From Buddleja alternifolia (taxonomy: Eukaryota; Streptophyta; Magnoliopsida; Lamiales; Scrophulariaceae): DNA of 64,000 nucleotides. Below the pieces are notes generated by a model. That model was given only the letters and a program-made list of their open reading frames with translations. It was not told the origin of the DNA and searched no databases. This document shows positions 47,390-58,503 of this stretch, piece after piece. The DNA is taken from the NCBI GenBank assembly GCA_019426215.1, contig CM033405.1, forward strand, positions 2,953,001 through 3,017,000, given 5' to 3'. The number at the start of each line of letters is the position of its first letter. Position 1 is the first letter of the stretch. The position numbers and the translations under genes were made by a program.

Positions 47390-47660
47390 TAGAATTGATG
47401 AATTCGTGATGAAGAAATTGACGTGTAGAAAAAAATGTATTAATTGATGAATTCCATTGAAAGAATTGATGAATTCGTGATGAAGAAATTGACGTGTAGA
47501 AAAAAATGTATTCCTAATTCGTGATGAACTCATGCAAATTGACGTGATGAATTCGTGATGAAGAAATTGATGAATTCACGAAAGAAAATTTCACCTCCAT
47601 TATCACGAATTCTGTGTTTTTTTCTACACGTCAATTCTGCATTTTTTTCTACAGAATTCG
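47390..47660. repeat. Direct and inverted minisatellite
   Basis: ATTGATGAATTCGTGATGAA plus GAAATTGACGTGTAGAAAAA recurs directly (47393, 47463 and partly 47547). It then appears inverted (TTTTTCTACACGTCAATTC, about 47619). Confidence 0.7.
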
Positions 47661-48074
47661 AAAGAAAAAAATGAATTTGGAAGCAGAATTGATGAATGAT
47701 GAAGAAATTTTACGTTTTGGTAATGAAATTGATAATTTTAGATCGAATTATAATTAGAAATAAAAAATGAATTGGGAAGCAGAATCAGTTATGGAGCCAT
47801 AACAGAGATTTGATTTTGATCCTGCATAATAATTGCATGAGTTTGTTACGATTTGTTGACTAAAATGCCCCTACTAGCATTAAAAAATATTATATAATCT
47901 GAATAATGGGTTAAATCCAGACCTTAGGATCAAGTGTTATCAATGGTGTAGATTGGGTCTTATATCTTACCTAATCTAATAGGATGTATTTGATCCATAC
48001 CCTATATATATATATATATATATAATTAATTAGTCAACTGTATTAAAGTTTTTATAACCATTTTTAAATAATCT

Positions 48075-48908
48075 GCAAAGACGCGCTGATTTGAAATATT
48101 TGAAAGATCAGTTGAAGACGGCTGAAGGCGGTTCCCGAAGAAAAGGAACGTGGGTTCCTCAAAGACCCATATATATACGAGCCGCGGAGAAGAGAAAAAA
48201 TCATCACAAGATCATCAGACTTCTGCATTTTCGTTTTCTTAGAATTAACTCTAGTCTTAGGAGTAGTTTTAGCGTAATGTAGGAGTAGATCGTAGCAAAA
48301 TTTAGGAGTAGCCATAATGTAATTTAGTATTAGACTCGATGGAATTTGCCTTTTCAAGGCTTGTTTCGGCATTCGATTGCCTGTAATTTTTCAGAATTGA
48401 AGATTTTCCTGGAGGTATGAATTACTATGTATTCAGATTTAAGTATCAATAGGTAATTTGTATCTTGATTTGAGTTTTTCATTAGTCATTCTCATACTCG
48501 AAATGAACAACTAAAATGTCAATTAAAGACATGAACCACCGTTTAGCGAATCGAACGCAGGGGTTGAAAAAATAATACATTCGATCGAGAGATTCTCATG
48601 GAGGTATAAATTATCTCGTATCCAGATTTAAGTATCGATAGGTAATTTGTATCTTAACTTGAATTTTTCCTTCACTATGTTATTATTTAATTCGAAAACG
48701 ATAATTATTTTCATCAATTGTGGCCCACTCGAAGAAGATGAAGAGAAGTTCGAATACATTTAATCAACATTTAGTTTAAGACTTGAACCACCGTTTAGCG
48801 TATCGAACACAGGGGTTGAAAGATAATTCTAGGTTGTGAATTATCGCGGGGCTTGGATTGAACATTCGAAATCCTTCCCTAGGCTAGTTTGTTCGAAAAC
48901 ACGAAACA
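48075..48908 (+). repeat. LTR remnant related to the LTR at 837-1583
   Basis: The shared order is AGTTGAAGACGGCTGAAGGCGG (split here by one short insertion compared with the first copy), a TATATATA box, the CGAAATCC block and an ACGAAACA end. The U3 part is missing. The middle is enlarged by a duplication: GGAGGTATGAATTA at 48412 and GGAGGTATAAATTA at 48600, GAACCACCGTTTAGCG at about 48533 and 48786. Confidence 0.6.
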
Positions 48909-49270
48909 AATATATATATATATATATGTAAAGTCAGATTTTAATATTTATTGCCACCAAAAATAAAGATATTAACATTATATATATATATATGATGAAA
49001 TTTGAATGTATAAATAGATATAAAATCTGTAAATATTATACACACACACACATATTATATATACAGTTATATAATCAAATTTCAATATTTTATTCACCAA
49101 AAATAAAGATTTTAACGTTATATATATTTATATAAATATATATTATATTATTAAATTATATAAAATATGCAAAAGATATTATATATATATATTTAATATA
49201 TTTATAAAATCAGATTTTGGTACAAAGAACTTAGATTATATATATATATATATATATACACACACATACA
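48909..49270. repeat. (TA)n/(CA)n tracts with a 170-bp AT-rich duplication
   Basis: CACCAAAAATAAAGAT recurs at about 48955 and 49092, separated by TA and CACACACA runs. Confidence 0.7.
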
Positions 49271-49289
49271 GAAATCTGGAAAAAAAAAA

Positions 49290-49430
49290 GGAGGGACGGA
49301 TGCAGACGGTGGTCCGGCCGCGTCCGCTAACGATGATGCGGCGTTCGGCGGCGGCGAGCGGCGGAGGTGCGACGTTCGGCTGCGGCGGCCGGTGGTGGTG
49401 CGGCTGCCAAAGGCAGCTGATGGAGGGAGA
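49290..49430. other. GC-rich patch
   Basis: A 140-bp block of CGGCGGCGGCGAGCGGCGG-like sequence in otherwise very AT-rich DNA. No ORF with a recognisable product. Confidence 0.4.
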
Positions 49431-49657
49431 TGTTGGTGTTGCTTAAGTAAATGAGATTTTTAGAGTTTTGATGATAGGATATTTATGTATTGTAATAGCT
49501 TGGGCTTGGGCCTAGATTTAAGTTTTGGGTCTGGGTGGGTCTGGATTTGGTCTAAGCTTATGTTTGGAACTGGATTTGGGTCTAGACCCAATTTTATTAT
49601 TTAGATCTGGGTAAAACCCACCCATTGACAGGCCTAGACGGTAGAAACGGCATCAAC

Positions 49658-51278
49658 TGTTGGGCTTTTAGCAATAAAACGCAGCGGAAATTAAACAAAT
49701 CCAAGTGGTTCATCTTGATTTCATGTATTTAAATCGTGATTAGAACTATGTACCTTTCTTCGTGGATTTTTAGTTTCTGAACCAGAAATCACGATCCTTC
49801 TTTGAACAGCAAGCTTGTTGCCGTCTCTAAATTGCCACGCCGGAATAAAAAAGCGAAAAACCTCTTCTTTTTCTCCTTTGAAATCGACTAGAGGGAGAGA
49901 GAGAGAGAAAGAGTTGGAAGATTATTTTTGACTTGGAGAGTAAGTATTAATTGGAGGCTTGTTATTAATTTCACTAAGTAGTATATTTATGCTACACTAG
50001 AAGTTAATAACCATAGGAAACTAACCATTTTTAGGCGTTACTAAAGCCTTCGGGTTTTAGTCCAATTTTATTGTTTTAATTAATTAATATTATTTATCCA
50101 ATAAATAATTTAATTAAATAACCAATTAAATCCATGTTAATTCTATAATTAATTTCCTCTAAGAAATTAATTAACACATTAACTTAATTAATTAATAAAA
50201 TCATCTAATGATTAATTAATTAATCGCGATATCCAATACCGAAAACTCTCTCAAGTCAATTCCATGATTTTTCCTTTTGCAATTCCTTTAAGCACGACTC
50301 ATTAGGTTCGTCTCAAAAGGCAATTGGGAGGAAACCAAGAGGATGTGAGTAACACCTAGCCAGATCCGTGACTCACATCGTATCCCAATTGAGAATGAAT
50401 GAATAGGATCATTCCAAACTTTTTTCGCTGTGAATACCATACGAGTATAAACCTTTTATTCACATATCCCAGTCAAGTGAAAGTCATGGTTTAGTCAAAC
50501 TCACTGAACTTGACCATATGCTTTGCTCATAATGAATCAAGGTCATCGAGTATACTTTCATGTCTAACATGAATATCTCTAATGCTTTGCCAAAGTCTTT
50601 TGACCTTATTCATTCATGACTGCATAGGATATTTAGCCTATCCACTTATGAGAAAATAAATCACATTTTGCTAATCAGTTAAGACTGCTATTTGCCCATC
50701 AAGACGCACTTTGAGGTCGACCCCACCAACAGGTGAATTGGATCTAATTACTCTAATGACAGACTTGACGTCACAAGTACATCTTCAACTTGATTCCTCA
50801 GGTCTAAGGTTCACGCGTACCTATCACAACTTATCAGTTTTGTCATTGACTATCAGTGAATGAAAACCCATGTGACAAAACCGATGCAAGTCGTGTTCGA
50901 ACACATCAGTCTAACTGAGGTGTCTATGACATAAATTTCCACTGCCATTACCATAGTGTTCGACTGACACTTTCTCCGTCAAAACTTACATCTTACAAGT
51001 CTTTATTGTGTATTGAAGTCCAGTCAATACTCTCTTTGACTTGCGAACCAATTTTGGACAATAAGGATCAAACTCTTCTAGTGTCAATCTTCCTAACCTA
51101 TAGGAAGTAGAAGGTTTGCCTTATTCTCAAGGACCTTACGTTGTTCATTCACACCTTATAAATGCCTATAAGTAAACAACAAGAATATGCCTTTTATATG
51201 AAAAGATATTGTTTAGTTACAAATCAATACCCTATAAATCTATCCTCTTTATGGCATTTGAGGGCATACACAATAACA
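49658..51278 (-). mobile_element. Solo LTR, 1,621 bp, with 5-bp target duplication
   Basis: On the minus strand it begins TGTTATTGTGTATGCCC and ends GCCCAACA. TCAAC flanks it on both sides (49653-49657 and 51279-51283). No primer-binding site, purine tract or coding sequence is inside, so it is a single LTR left by recombination. A large-LTR Copia origin is inferred from length. It is joined to a dioxygenase exon 1 fragment (copy E). Confidence 0.75.
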
Positions 51279-51440
51279 TCAACAGCTTGAGAGGAGGCAA
51301 TATCGTAGAGCCCCAATCCCTCATGAATCAGGTTAATCAACATGGAATTCTATACGCATTATCGGCGATTATAGCCACGTCACACTGTTTAATCTTCAAT
51401 AGCAGCTCCAACAGAGATATTATCACCACTTTTAAATAGA
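51279..51440 (-). pseudogene. DAO-type dioxygenase copy E, exon 1 fragment
   Basis: The plus strand CATCAACAGCTTGAGAGGAG and the following 160 bp match exon 1 of copy A (about 20470-20625) with substitutions. It covers the region of copy A that reads GSGYRIPGRINPIHEGLG. The frame is broken. The exon continues only a few bases beyond the solo LTR before a hAT-like end (ACCCACCCATTGACAGGCCTA-type, about 49616-49636). It marks the far end of the cluster. Confidence 0.75.
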
Positions 51441-51796
51441 TTTTATGTTACAATTCTTGTTGCATCTCATATTGCAATGTATTTAGCAATGAGTAGATAC
51501 CTTTGTCTTATTGCTTTTAAATAAGTAATTATTGAATTTTTATTGGATACATGTCATTTACGCGATATCTTGCAATAAGAGTTGCAATTGGAGATTCCAT
51601 TTGGTATAATTAGTCGGTGGACAGGCGGCATGATCCAATTGTGCCATGCGTATATAATCTACGATCTTGATACCCGTTAACGGGTCAGATTAGGTCAAAT
51701 TGGATCGGACAAAAGCAAGCAGACTTTTGAAAATTTCGTAATTGTTGATAAATATGGAGGGTATTTTGATCATTCACCTTTATCAGGTTTCATGGA
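51441..51796. other. No gene; possible small MITE
   Basis: CTTGTTGCATCTCATATTGC (51457) and CTTGCAATAAGAGTTGCAA (51569) are loosely inverted. Otherwise unassigned. Confidence 0.3.
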
Positions 51797-51966
51797 AGAC
51801 TGACGGGTGATACTTGGGGGCTTCAGAGAGTCCAACTCCCGGGTTGATCTCCACCATCACATGTATATCTTCACATGTATATGTGATGATGGACCTCTTA
51901 CACATGTATTGGTACATGGAGATCACCCAAGAGTTAGACTACTGGGAGTCCTAAATATCACCTGAG
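51797..51966. mobile_element. 170-bp foldback abutting the next pseudogene's start
   Basis: The left end GGGTGATACTTGGGGGC and the right end (minus strand) AGGTGATATTTAGGACTCCC are inverted, with GATCTCCA words further in. The following coding homology begins right after it with no ATG. Confidence 0.55.
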
Positions 51967-53589
51967 GCCGCTGCGGCTACGAAAACCTATAACGTAATAA
52001 TCCTCGGCGCCTCCGGCTTCACCGAAAAGTAAGTAGTCCACGAAGCCCTCAAATTCCTCAACTCCCCAAATTCACCTCTCAAAACCGTAGCATTAGCGGG
52101 CCGAAGCCAATCAAAACTCTCTGACACCCTAAAATGGGCACCCTGCCACCGCCGCCATGCCACCACCGCAAATCTTCTTCATCACCGCCGACACCTCCTA
52201 CCCGAACTCGCTCGCCCGACTCGCAGCCCAAACAAAAATCATATTGAATTGCGTCGGCCCGTTTTGGCTCTACGGGCAGTCCATGGTCTCTGCTTGCGTG
52301 GATTCGGGCTGCGATTATTTGCATATCTACAGTGAGCCTGAATTTATGGAGAGGATGGGGGCGTTGTACCACGAGAGGGCAGTGGAGAAGGGCTCTTTGG
52401 TCATTTCGGCTTGCGGGTTTGATTCGATTCCGACAGAAATGGGTATGATTTTTCATTTAAGCCAGTGGGCTAGGTCGGCGGGCCCGACTCGGGTCGAGGC
52501 ATATTTAAGTTTGGAGTCGAGTAAGAGAATGGTTGGGAATTACGGTACGTATGAATCGGCTGTTATTGGGGTGGCTAATGCTGATAAGTTGATGCAATTG
52601 AGAAGGTCCAAGCACCGAAAAGCCCGGCATGCGGTATAATTTTCTCTCTTTTTTATTTCTAGAAAATTGGTTTTTGTTTGACTTAATTTTTAGGGAAAAT
52701 TGCTAAAACACTCTTCAAATAAGTTTTTGTATACATACATAAAATTTGTGAAAAAAATTCGGTCTTGAAAGTTCATTTCACAAATTTTTTTCTCAAAAAA
52801 AAAATTCAAAAATTAAGGTTAACAACTTTTCAGAATAAATTACGTTTTCGATTCTTAAGTGAAGAATTGGTTAATTGATTTTTTTAAAGATTTTGGTAAG
52901 TGATGAATTGTACAATATGAATTTTAATTCTTGATATCAAATATTTTGAATATTTTTATATAATATATTTTCGATATTAATATGGTAATTACTCTAAAAG
53001 TATTTATTTTTTTAAAACTTAAGAAGTTAAATTGAAATAATTAAAATCATAATGAATATCAATTATCAATATAAAAGTTGATAAATAAATGAATTTCTAT
53101 CCAAATGTACAATTGATTAACGCTTAATCTAGAAGGCTAAGGGCAAGTAAGTCCATAAATTTATTAACCCTAAATGTTGGGGTCTTGAATGAAAAATTAG
53201 TGGAACAAGTTTTTTGGGTTGAAAATATTGTCATGTGTGTTTTGGAAATAAAAATTTATTTTAAGGGATTTTTTAGTAATTTTCCTACGTCTATTAGTTC
53301 TTGCAATTTACTAAATTATCTCTAGCTATTTTCCAAATTGTAATGTGAAATTGTTTATTGTGATCCAAACAAAGGTTTGCCGGAGCGCTAATATAGTTTA
53401 TTAAAGCGTTTCTAGTTCAGAATTCATGGATGCGCCGTATTAGTTGTATATTTTGATTAAACAAGAGCAACAACAAATTAGGAACTTATTATGTTCATTA
53501 ATAGTATTCCTAGTTATAGTATTGATATAGGTCAAAATGACCCTGAGACAATTTTACCCTCTACACTTGGTTATATTCACCATACACTC

Positions 53590-53975
53590 TAGGATCCGCA
53601 TTTTTTAGTTCGGGTTCGGGTTGACCCGATCTACCCGACCCGCCTGACCTGCACTCTCAACCATCGCTTTCACCAAATAGCTGGAGATTAAGCCACGTGG
53701 CCCATACTGATCCATACAAGGTGTCCAAAACTATAAATACACCATCACATTCACAACTATGAGGTATGACATTTATTACTCTATATTAAATATAGGGATC
53801 TCGATCCTTAGAGTCTATTACTGATTTGATAGTCAGAGGGTCTATGCTGGGATCAACCCCAGCTCGACCTTAACAAAGGTCCTTTGATTTCAGGTTGTTC
53901 CATTTTAGAAGCTCCGTGATCGTGCTTCTATCAAGCTTCACTGAGGAGGGTCGAGTTCATTTCCAACCTAAATCA
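53590..53975 (+). other. LTR-like insertion in the oxidoreductase intron
   Basis: ACTATAAATACACCATCACA (53731-53750) resembles the TATA region at 31650. The following TATTGATTTGAT... and GGTCGAG blocks look like LTR R/U5 sequence. No boundaries were proved. Confidence 0.3.
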
Positions 53976-53981
53976 AGTATT

Positions 53982-54365
53982 ATTTTGGAGAAAATATCAT
54001 ATTCCGGACATTCCCTTGTGGGATTTTGAGTCATTGGATTGTATGTGATGATGTATTACCATTCTGACTAACGATATCATCACATATACATCCAACTATT
54101 TTGAGTTATAGTATTGTTTTGGGGGAATTATCATATTCAGGACATACCCGAGTGAGATTTTAAGTCATTAGATTGTACATGATGTTTTGTCGGCATTTCA
54201 CTTAACAATATCATCCCATAAAAATCCAGCCATTCTAAGTTTTATAGTAATGTTTTGGGGAATATGTTATATTCGGGACGTGCCCGAGTGAGATTTTGAG
54301 TCGTTAGATCATATGCGATGAAGCATTTATGTCATAACGTATACATCCAATGAGTCTCTAAGCGG
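53982..54365. repeat. Three tandem copies of a 131-136-bp unit
   Basis: TTTTGG..AATATCATATTC..GGACAT..CCC blocks start at 53982, 54113 and 54249, each followed by GATTTTGAGTCATTGGATTG-like and CATATACATCCA-like words. Confidence 0.75.
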
Positions 54366-55099
54366 ATAACATGAAATTTCCCTTCACATTCATCTTAGTC
54401 AAACTTGCATGTGTATTTCAGATTCCTGGACCTGCACCACTGAAAGGATCGATCATAGAACACCACAAGGAGGTAGGTCTTTGGGCTGTAAAGCTACCAT
54501 CAGCAGATTCAACCATTGTGCGAAGAACGCTATCCACCCTCGCAGAAAATCCACACGGTCTACCCGGTGTTAATGAAATTAAAAAGCGGGAGGCCTTCTG
54601 CCATCTGTGAAGCCAACCCATTTTTTTCGTTGTCAAATTAGGAACAAAGTCATTACTCAGTTTATTTTCCAAAATCATGCTCGGGATATTTCTCAGGCTC
54701 TTATGCAAATTTTCTTTTGGGAGATGGCTTCTCTTGAGATATCCCTCGTTTTTTAGCCTCGGGTGGTTCAAGAAGGCAGGGTTGTCTGAGGATGAAGTGG
54801 CAAGCTCTACGTTTAAGATGTTGTTTGTCGGGCACGGGTTTAGTGATGGTAGTTTAGCACCACAGGGAGACAAGAACCCAGATAATGAAGTAATAACAAG
54901 GGCGACAAGATCCGAGATTGGTTATATTACCACCTCAATAGTTCTTCTTCAATGTGCTCTTGAGCTGCTAAATGACCGCAATAACTTTCCAAAAGGAGGT
55001 GTTTACACCCCGGGGATTGTGTTTGGCCCGACGGACCTCCAAGAACGGCTCCAAGAGAATGGAATATCTTTCGATTTTGTTTCCAAAAGCGCCCTTTAG

Positions 55100-55681
55100 G
55101 CTGAGAGGTACTTTGCTTGTGGCATTGTATGATAATATTTAATGTTTTTCATCGTACGTAGTAATGAAAATGAACAGGTTTTTCTCCTTTTGCAATGCTT
55201 TTGCGTATTGTTCTATATCTTGGATGTTTAGGTGATAATCTGGTTACGACTAATTTGGCAATTTTCCTTTCATTATAAGCACCGATGTTTCTCTCACCAT
55301 ATTGACAGTCGTTACTATTGCAGATTCAGATGGCTCGAGAGCTCCAAAAGCACCCTAAAGTTCTGATGCACGTTTCACCACATGAAGAGTGGCGATTATC
55401 ACAACCCTAAGGTTTCGAGAGCTTCTAAGAGTACCCTAAAGTCGAGAGACTCCTAAGACAATTCGTGGACCTCACAAGGTTGTGATTGCCCTTAAGAGCC
55501 ACTCCATCATATACCAAGAAAAAGATTACAAGCAAAGCACAAGAAAATGACCAATTTGGGAAGGTCCAGAAAACATATATGCCCGGATTGGATGGACACT
55601 CTATCAGAGAATTTTTTTTCATGAAAGAAGTCAGAAATTTTATTTTATGAGAATAAATATATGGTGTTAAAAGTGTATTTA
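55100..55681. other. No gene; 3' flank
   Basis: The stretch CGAGAGCTCCAAAAGCACCC (55333) recurs imperfectly at 55417 and near 55445. Nothing else supportable. Confidence 0.3.
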
Positions 55682-55856
55682 GGAAAATTCTTATATAAAC
55701 CGGATCTTGGGCCCCACCTGTGGACCTTGTGGATGTGATTAATTCACATCATTTGTTTTTTAAGTCAAAATAATAAAATAAGTGATGTGGATTAATCACA
55801 GCCACAAAGTACACAGGTGGGGCCGAAGACCCAATGTATAGAAGTATTTTCTGTGT
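55682..55856. mobile_element. 175-bp foldback MITE
   Basis: GGGCCCCACCTGTGGACCTT (about 55708) is inverted as GTACACAGGTGGGGCC (about 55810). The outer ends GAAAATTCTTATATA and GAAAATACTTCTATA (minus) also pair. The loop is AT-rich. Confidence 0.65.
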
Positions 55857-56274
55857 ATTTAAATGGGGCCTTTCTAGTAAAAGAAATAAGTGCAATGATA
55901 ATCGTTGATGTGATGTGTTTTTATGAAGGAAAAGTTGTTTTTTAATTATATTTATGAGAAACTATTGAATGAGCTTATGTTTATACGAAACTTAGACATA
56001 TTCTAATTTGAATTTATTGATTTAAGTAACCAATCATAGACAAAGTGATCTCATTTGCACCTTGTGTCATTTCAATCAAGATATATGATTGTTTGACGTC
56101 TAATGTTCGGATATTGACGGGTAAAATTTGCTTAATTGTGTGGTGAATAATCTAATCATAAACAGTAAAAAGACTTGATTTTTAGAGAAATGGCAACTAA
56201 TATCATTTCTTAGGGAAATCTAAGATATTTTAGAGAGTATCTACTTAGTCTTTCTTGGAATATACTTTCAAGGG

Positions 56275-57779
56275 TGCCAAACAAATGCTAGTGGTAGTCC
56301 CAAGTGGCATACGAATGGGTTTAGAAGGGGGGTTGAATAGACCCTAAAATCTTTTTCCACTTCAAAAAATTTCGTATCACTTTTAAAGATTTGAACGCTT
56401 AGAAGCTGAGCGCTTGGGTCAGACGCTTCAGTAAAGATAACTTAGACTTAGTGATTTTAGCAATTTACCAAAGTAGAGTAATGCCTAGATTGCTCAATCA
56501 GGGTTAGCACAGCGAAAATAATTTCTAGCGTTCGATTGGTTAATTAATCGCTTTGCAATTAGCTTGTCTTTTTCAAAAAATATAAAATAATGTAAATCAA
56601 GACGATAAATAAAGTAAAGAACACGAGAAATTTGTAAGGTTCACTAGGTGATGTAATCCCCGCTACGTCCTTCTTCTCCCTTTTCACTTGGAGGAATTTA
56701 CTAGGATGATTTTCGAAGAATCACACAGAATCTTCTACAAGATAGTAAAGGATGAAAAAGATCTCGGGCTCCTTGATCACACAGATTTCAGCACCAATGA
56801 AGATCGTCTTTTACAAGCTTCTCTCACTCAGAAATACTGTCTGTAAGGGGTTTTCAACTTCTTTCTCACTCAGATGAAAGGTTGAAGGTTTATCACAAGG
56901 TTTTGTTTGTTTTTGGGAAGATCAAACAACTTGGAATATCTCAATAGGAATTTAGGTTTCTTCTTTGGAAGAGGTTTGAGATATTTGTGACTATCTGGAA
57001 TGTAGATAAAAAGGCTTGAAGGATTTTTAGTTATGGAGTTTCTAAGCTTTTTCTTGTGCAGGTACGTAAGTTTCTCTTGTAATATTATGTACCATTTTTT
57101 TAGGGTTTGCTGAAGGTAAGGTATTTATAGGAAATTCTTGGGATCTGTCCGTTGGACACATGTAGGAGAGTGCCTCTCACGCGGCGTGTGATTTTACCTA
57201 AAATCTGACATTCCTGAAAATATGCTGGCACCGATTCGATGAGAGCAGCTATAAACTCTGAAGTTCTGACAGTCTAGTCAAAAGGTGGCTTATCCACAAG
57301 TCACAGTGACTTATCACATTTAATGCTCTTATAAGGCATTTAATGCATTTTGAATTTATTTCCAGTTGGAAATAAATGTCCGTTGAATGATTGCATTTAA
57401 GTCCTTCATGACTTGAGGATTTAATTCAAGTGAATCTGACATCGGATCGCTAGAGTGATTTGAGCGCTTGATTCATAAATCCTGAAATAGTCCTTTAGCG
57501 TTTGACAGGCGCTAAGAACAAATCTTCATCTTCAGTTAACTTCAGACGCTGATCTTCAACTTCTTCTCTAATAGACTCACTTAGAATTCTATTAGCGATT
57601 CGGTTTCTAATACTTAGTCTAAAATCTATAAAGATAAAAATTACAAGCCTAAAGAAAATTACATACTTTCAAACGCTTATACAAAGATCTATCAAAGCAA
57701 AAACTTACATTGTATTTGGGGTCTAACATAAAATCCTATCTTGTCATCATCAAAACATCTAACATGAAATTTCCTAACA
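56275..57779 (-). repeat. 3' LTR of the Sirevirus element
   Basis: On the minus strand it starts TGTTAGGAAATTTCATG right after the purine tract. A CCTATAAATACC TATA box lies at about 57131-57120. AAGGGGGGTTGAATAG (56317-56332, plus) is a word I associate with Sirevirus LTRs. The outer end (about 56275) is uncertain without the partner LTR. Confidence 0.65.
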
Positions 57780-57796
57780 ATTTCCCCCTTTTGGAT
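57780..57796 (-). other. Polypurine tract
   Basis: CCAAAAGGGGGAAAT on the minus strand directly precedes the LTR start. It would prime plus-strand DNA synthesis. Confidence 0.75.
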
Positions 57797-58044
57797 GATG
57801 TCAAGACTTTTAACTCTTATAACTCTTTTATAATTTTTTTAAGAGTTGCTTAAAAGAAAAGCCCAAATAAAGTATAAGTTAGCGTTTGAAAAAGTTAGTA
57901 AGTTAGCTAATGTTAGATTAGCCTCAACAAGTTGTTTCAGCGATAAATCATTCATATATTGAAAGAATAAGCATACATGATTTATACTGAAAGTAATATA
58001 ATGAAAGCGACAACAGAAATATAAAAATAAAAAGAAAGATTCAT

Positions 58045-58437
58045 TCACTTTTTCTGTCGCTTTGCTCTTTCTTTGCCTTGGAGAACGTCTAGCGCTAAGT
58101 CCAACAAGAGACGATCAATGTTGATCATTGTCGTATGTTGAACTTCATCGTAATCATGCCTATGAAGTCTAGCGCTTTCATTAAGTTCTAACAACCTTTC
58201 TGTCCATTCTCTTGGCGAAATTCCAAGCTCACGAATTAAATCGTGATAGATATCTTTTCTTGGATCTTTTGATGGTTTCCAATTGATTGGTTGTCTAAGC
58301 GGACCGGAAAAAGGTTGAAATCCCATACTTTCCAAGAAATCGACGTCCAATTCTGGAAGCGGATATTTTCCTAGATAATACCTTGGCTTTCTCTTTTTAG
58401 TTAACATCTTCTTGATGCTCATTAGTTCTTCAAACAT
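58045..58437 (-). CDS. Small ORF downstream of the envelope-like ORF
   Basis: 130 residues starting MFEELMSIKKMLTKKRKPRY, basic at both ends, with YLGKYPLPELDVDFLESMGF in the middle. Same strand as the envelope-like ORF and about 70 nt after its stop. It may be the C-terminal part of that ORF after a frame change. No recognised domain. Confidence 0.4.
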   Translation of the reverse strand: MFEELMSIKKMLTKKRKPRYYLGKYPLPELDVDFLESMGFQPFSGPLRQPINWKPSKDPRKDIYHDLIRELGISPREWTERLLELNESARLHRHDYDEVQHTTMINIDRLLLDLALDVLQGKERAKRQKK

Positions 58438-58503
58438 TGATCGCCAATTTTTATTATATGTCTTTGATATCGCTTTGGACGCTTAATGCTTTTCTTTTTC
58501 CTT

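Larger units (their letters stand above)
46018..48004. mobile_element. 2-kb TIR element with internal satellites
   Basis: The ends share an inverted repeat of about 65 bp at roughly 80% identity: TAGGGTCAAGATCAATTACA on the left, TAGGGTATGGATCAAATACA on the right (minus strand), both followed by AAGATATAAGACYCAAT and TACACCATTG. It sits in a (TA)n tract, so the target duplication cannot be read. No transposase frame. It carries a 105-bp tandem array (46640-47120) and an inverted minisatellite (47390-47660). Confidence 0.7.
51968..55099 (+). pseudogene. Saccharopine dehydrogenase-like oxidoreductase, decayed
   Basis: Two exons (51968-52633 and 54422-55099) cover the full plant SCCPDH-like protein of about 450 residues, named after saccharopine dehydrogenase by similarity; its reaction is not settled. 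Exon 1 shows the Rossmann start ILGASGFTEK (family GASGFTGK), LALAGR-like VALAGR, LNCVGPFWLYGQ and SACGFDSIPTEMG. Exon 2 has GLWAVKLPSAD and GPTDLQERLQENGISF and ends at a natural TAG. Lesions: no start ATG, TAA at 52030, a 1-nt frame change between about 52135 and 52160, and a 1-bp loss near 54599 giving TGA at 54608, offset by an extra T in the T-run at 54621-54627. Splice borders are intact. Cannot make the enzyme. Confidence 0.88.

Noticed and set aside
47264..47533. 89-residue minus-strand frame
   Set aside because: Produced by the minisatellite; low-complexity and repeated.
51209..51439. 76-residue plus-strand frame
   Set aside because: It is the complement of the dioxygenase exon 1 fragment plus the LTR end.
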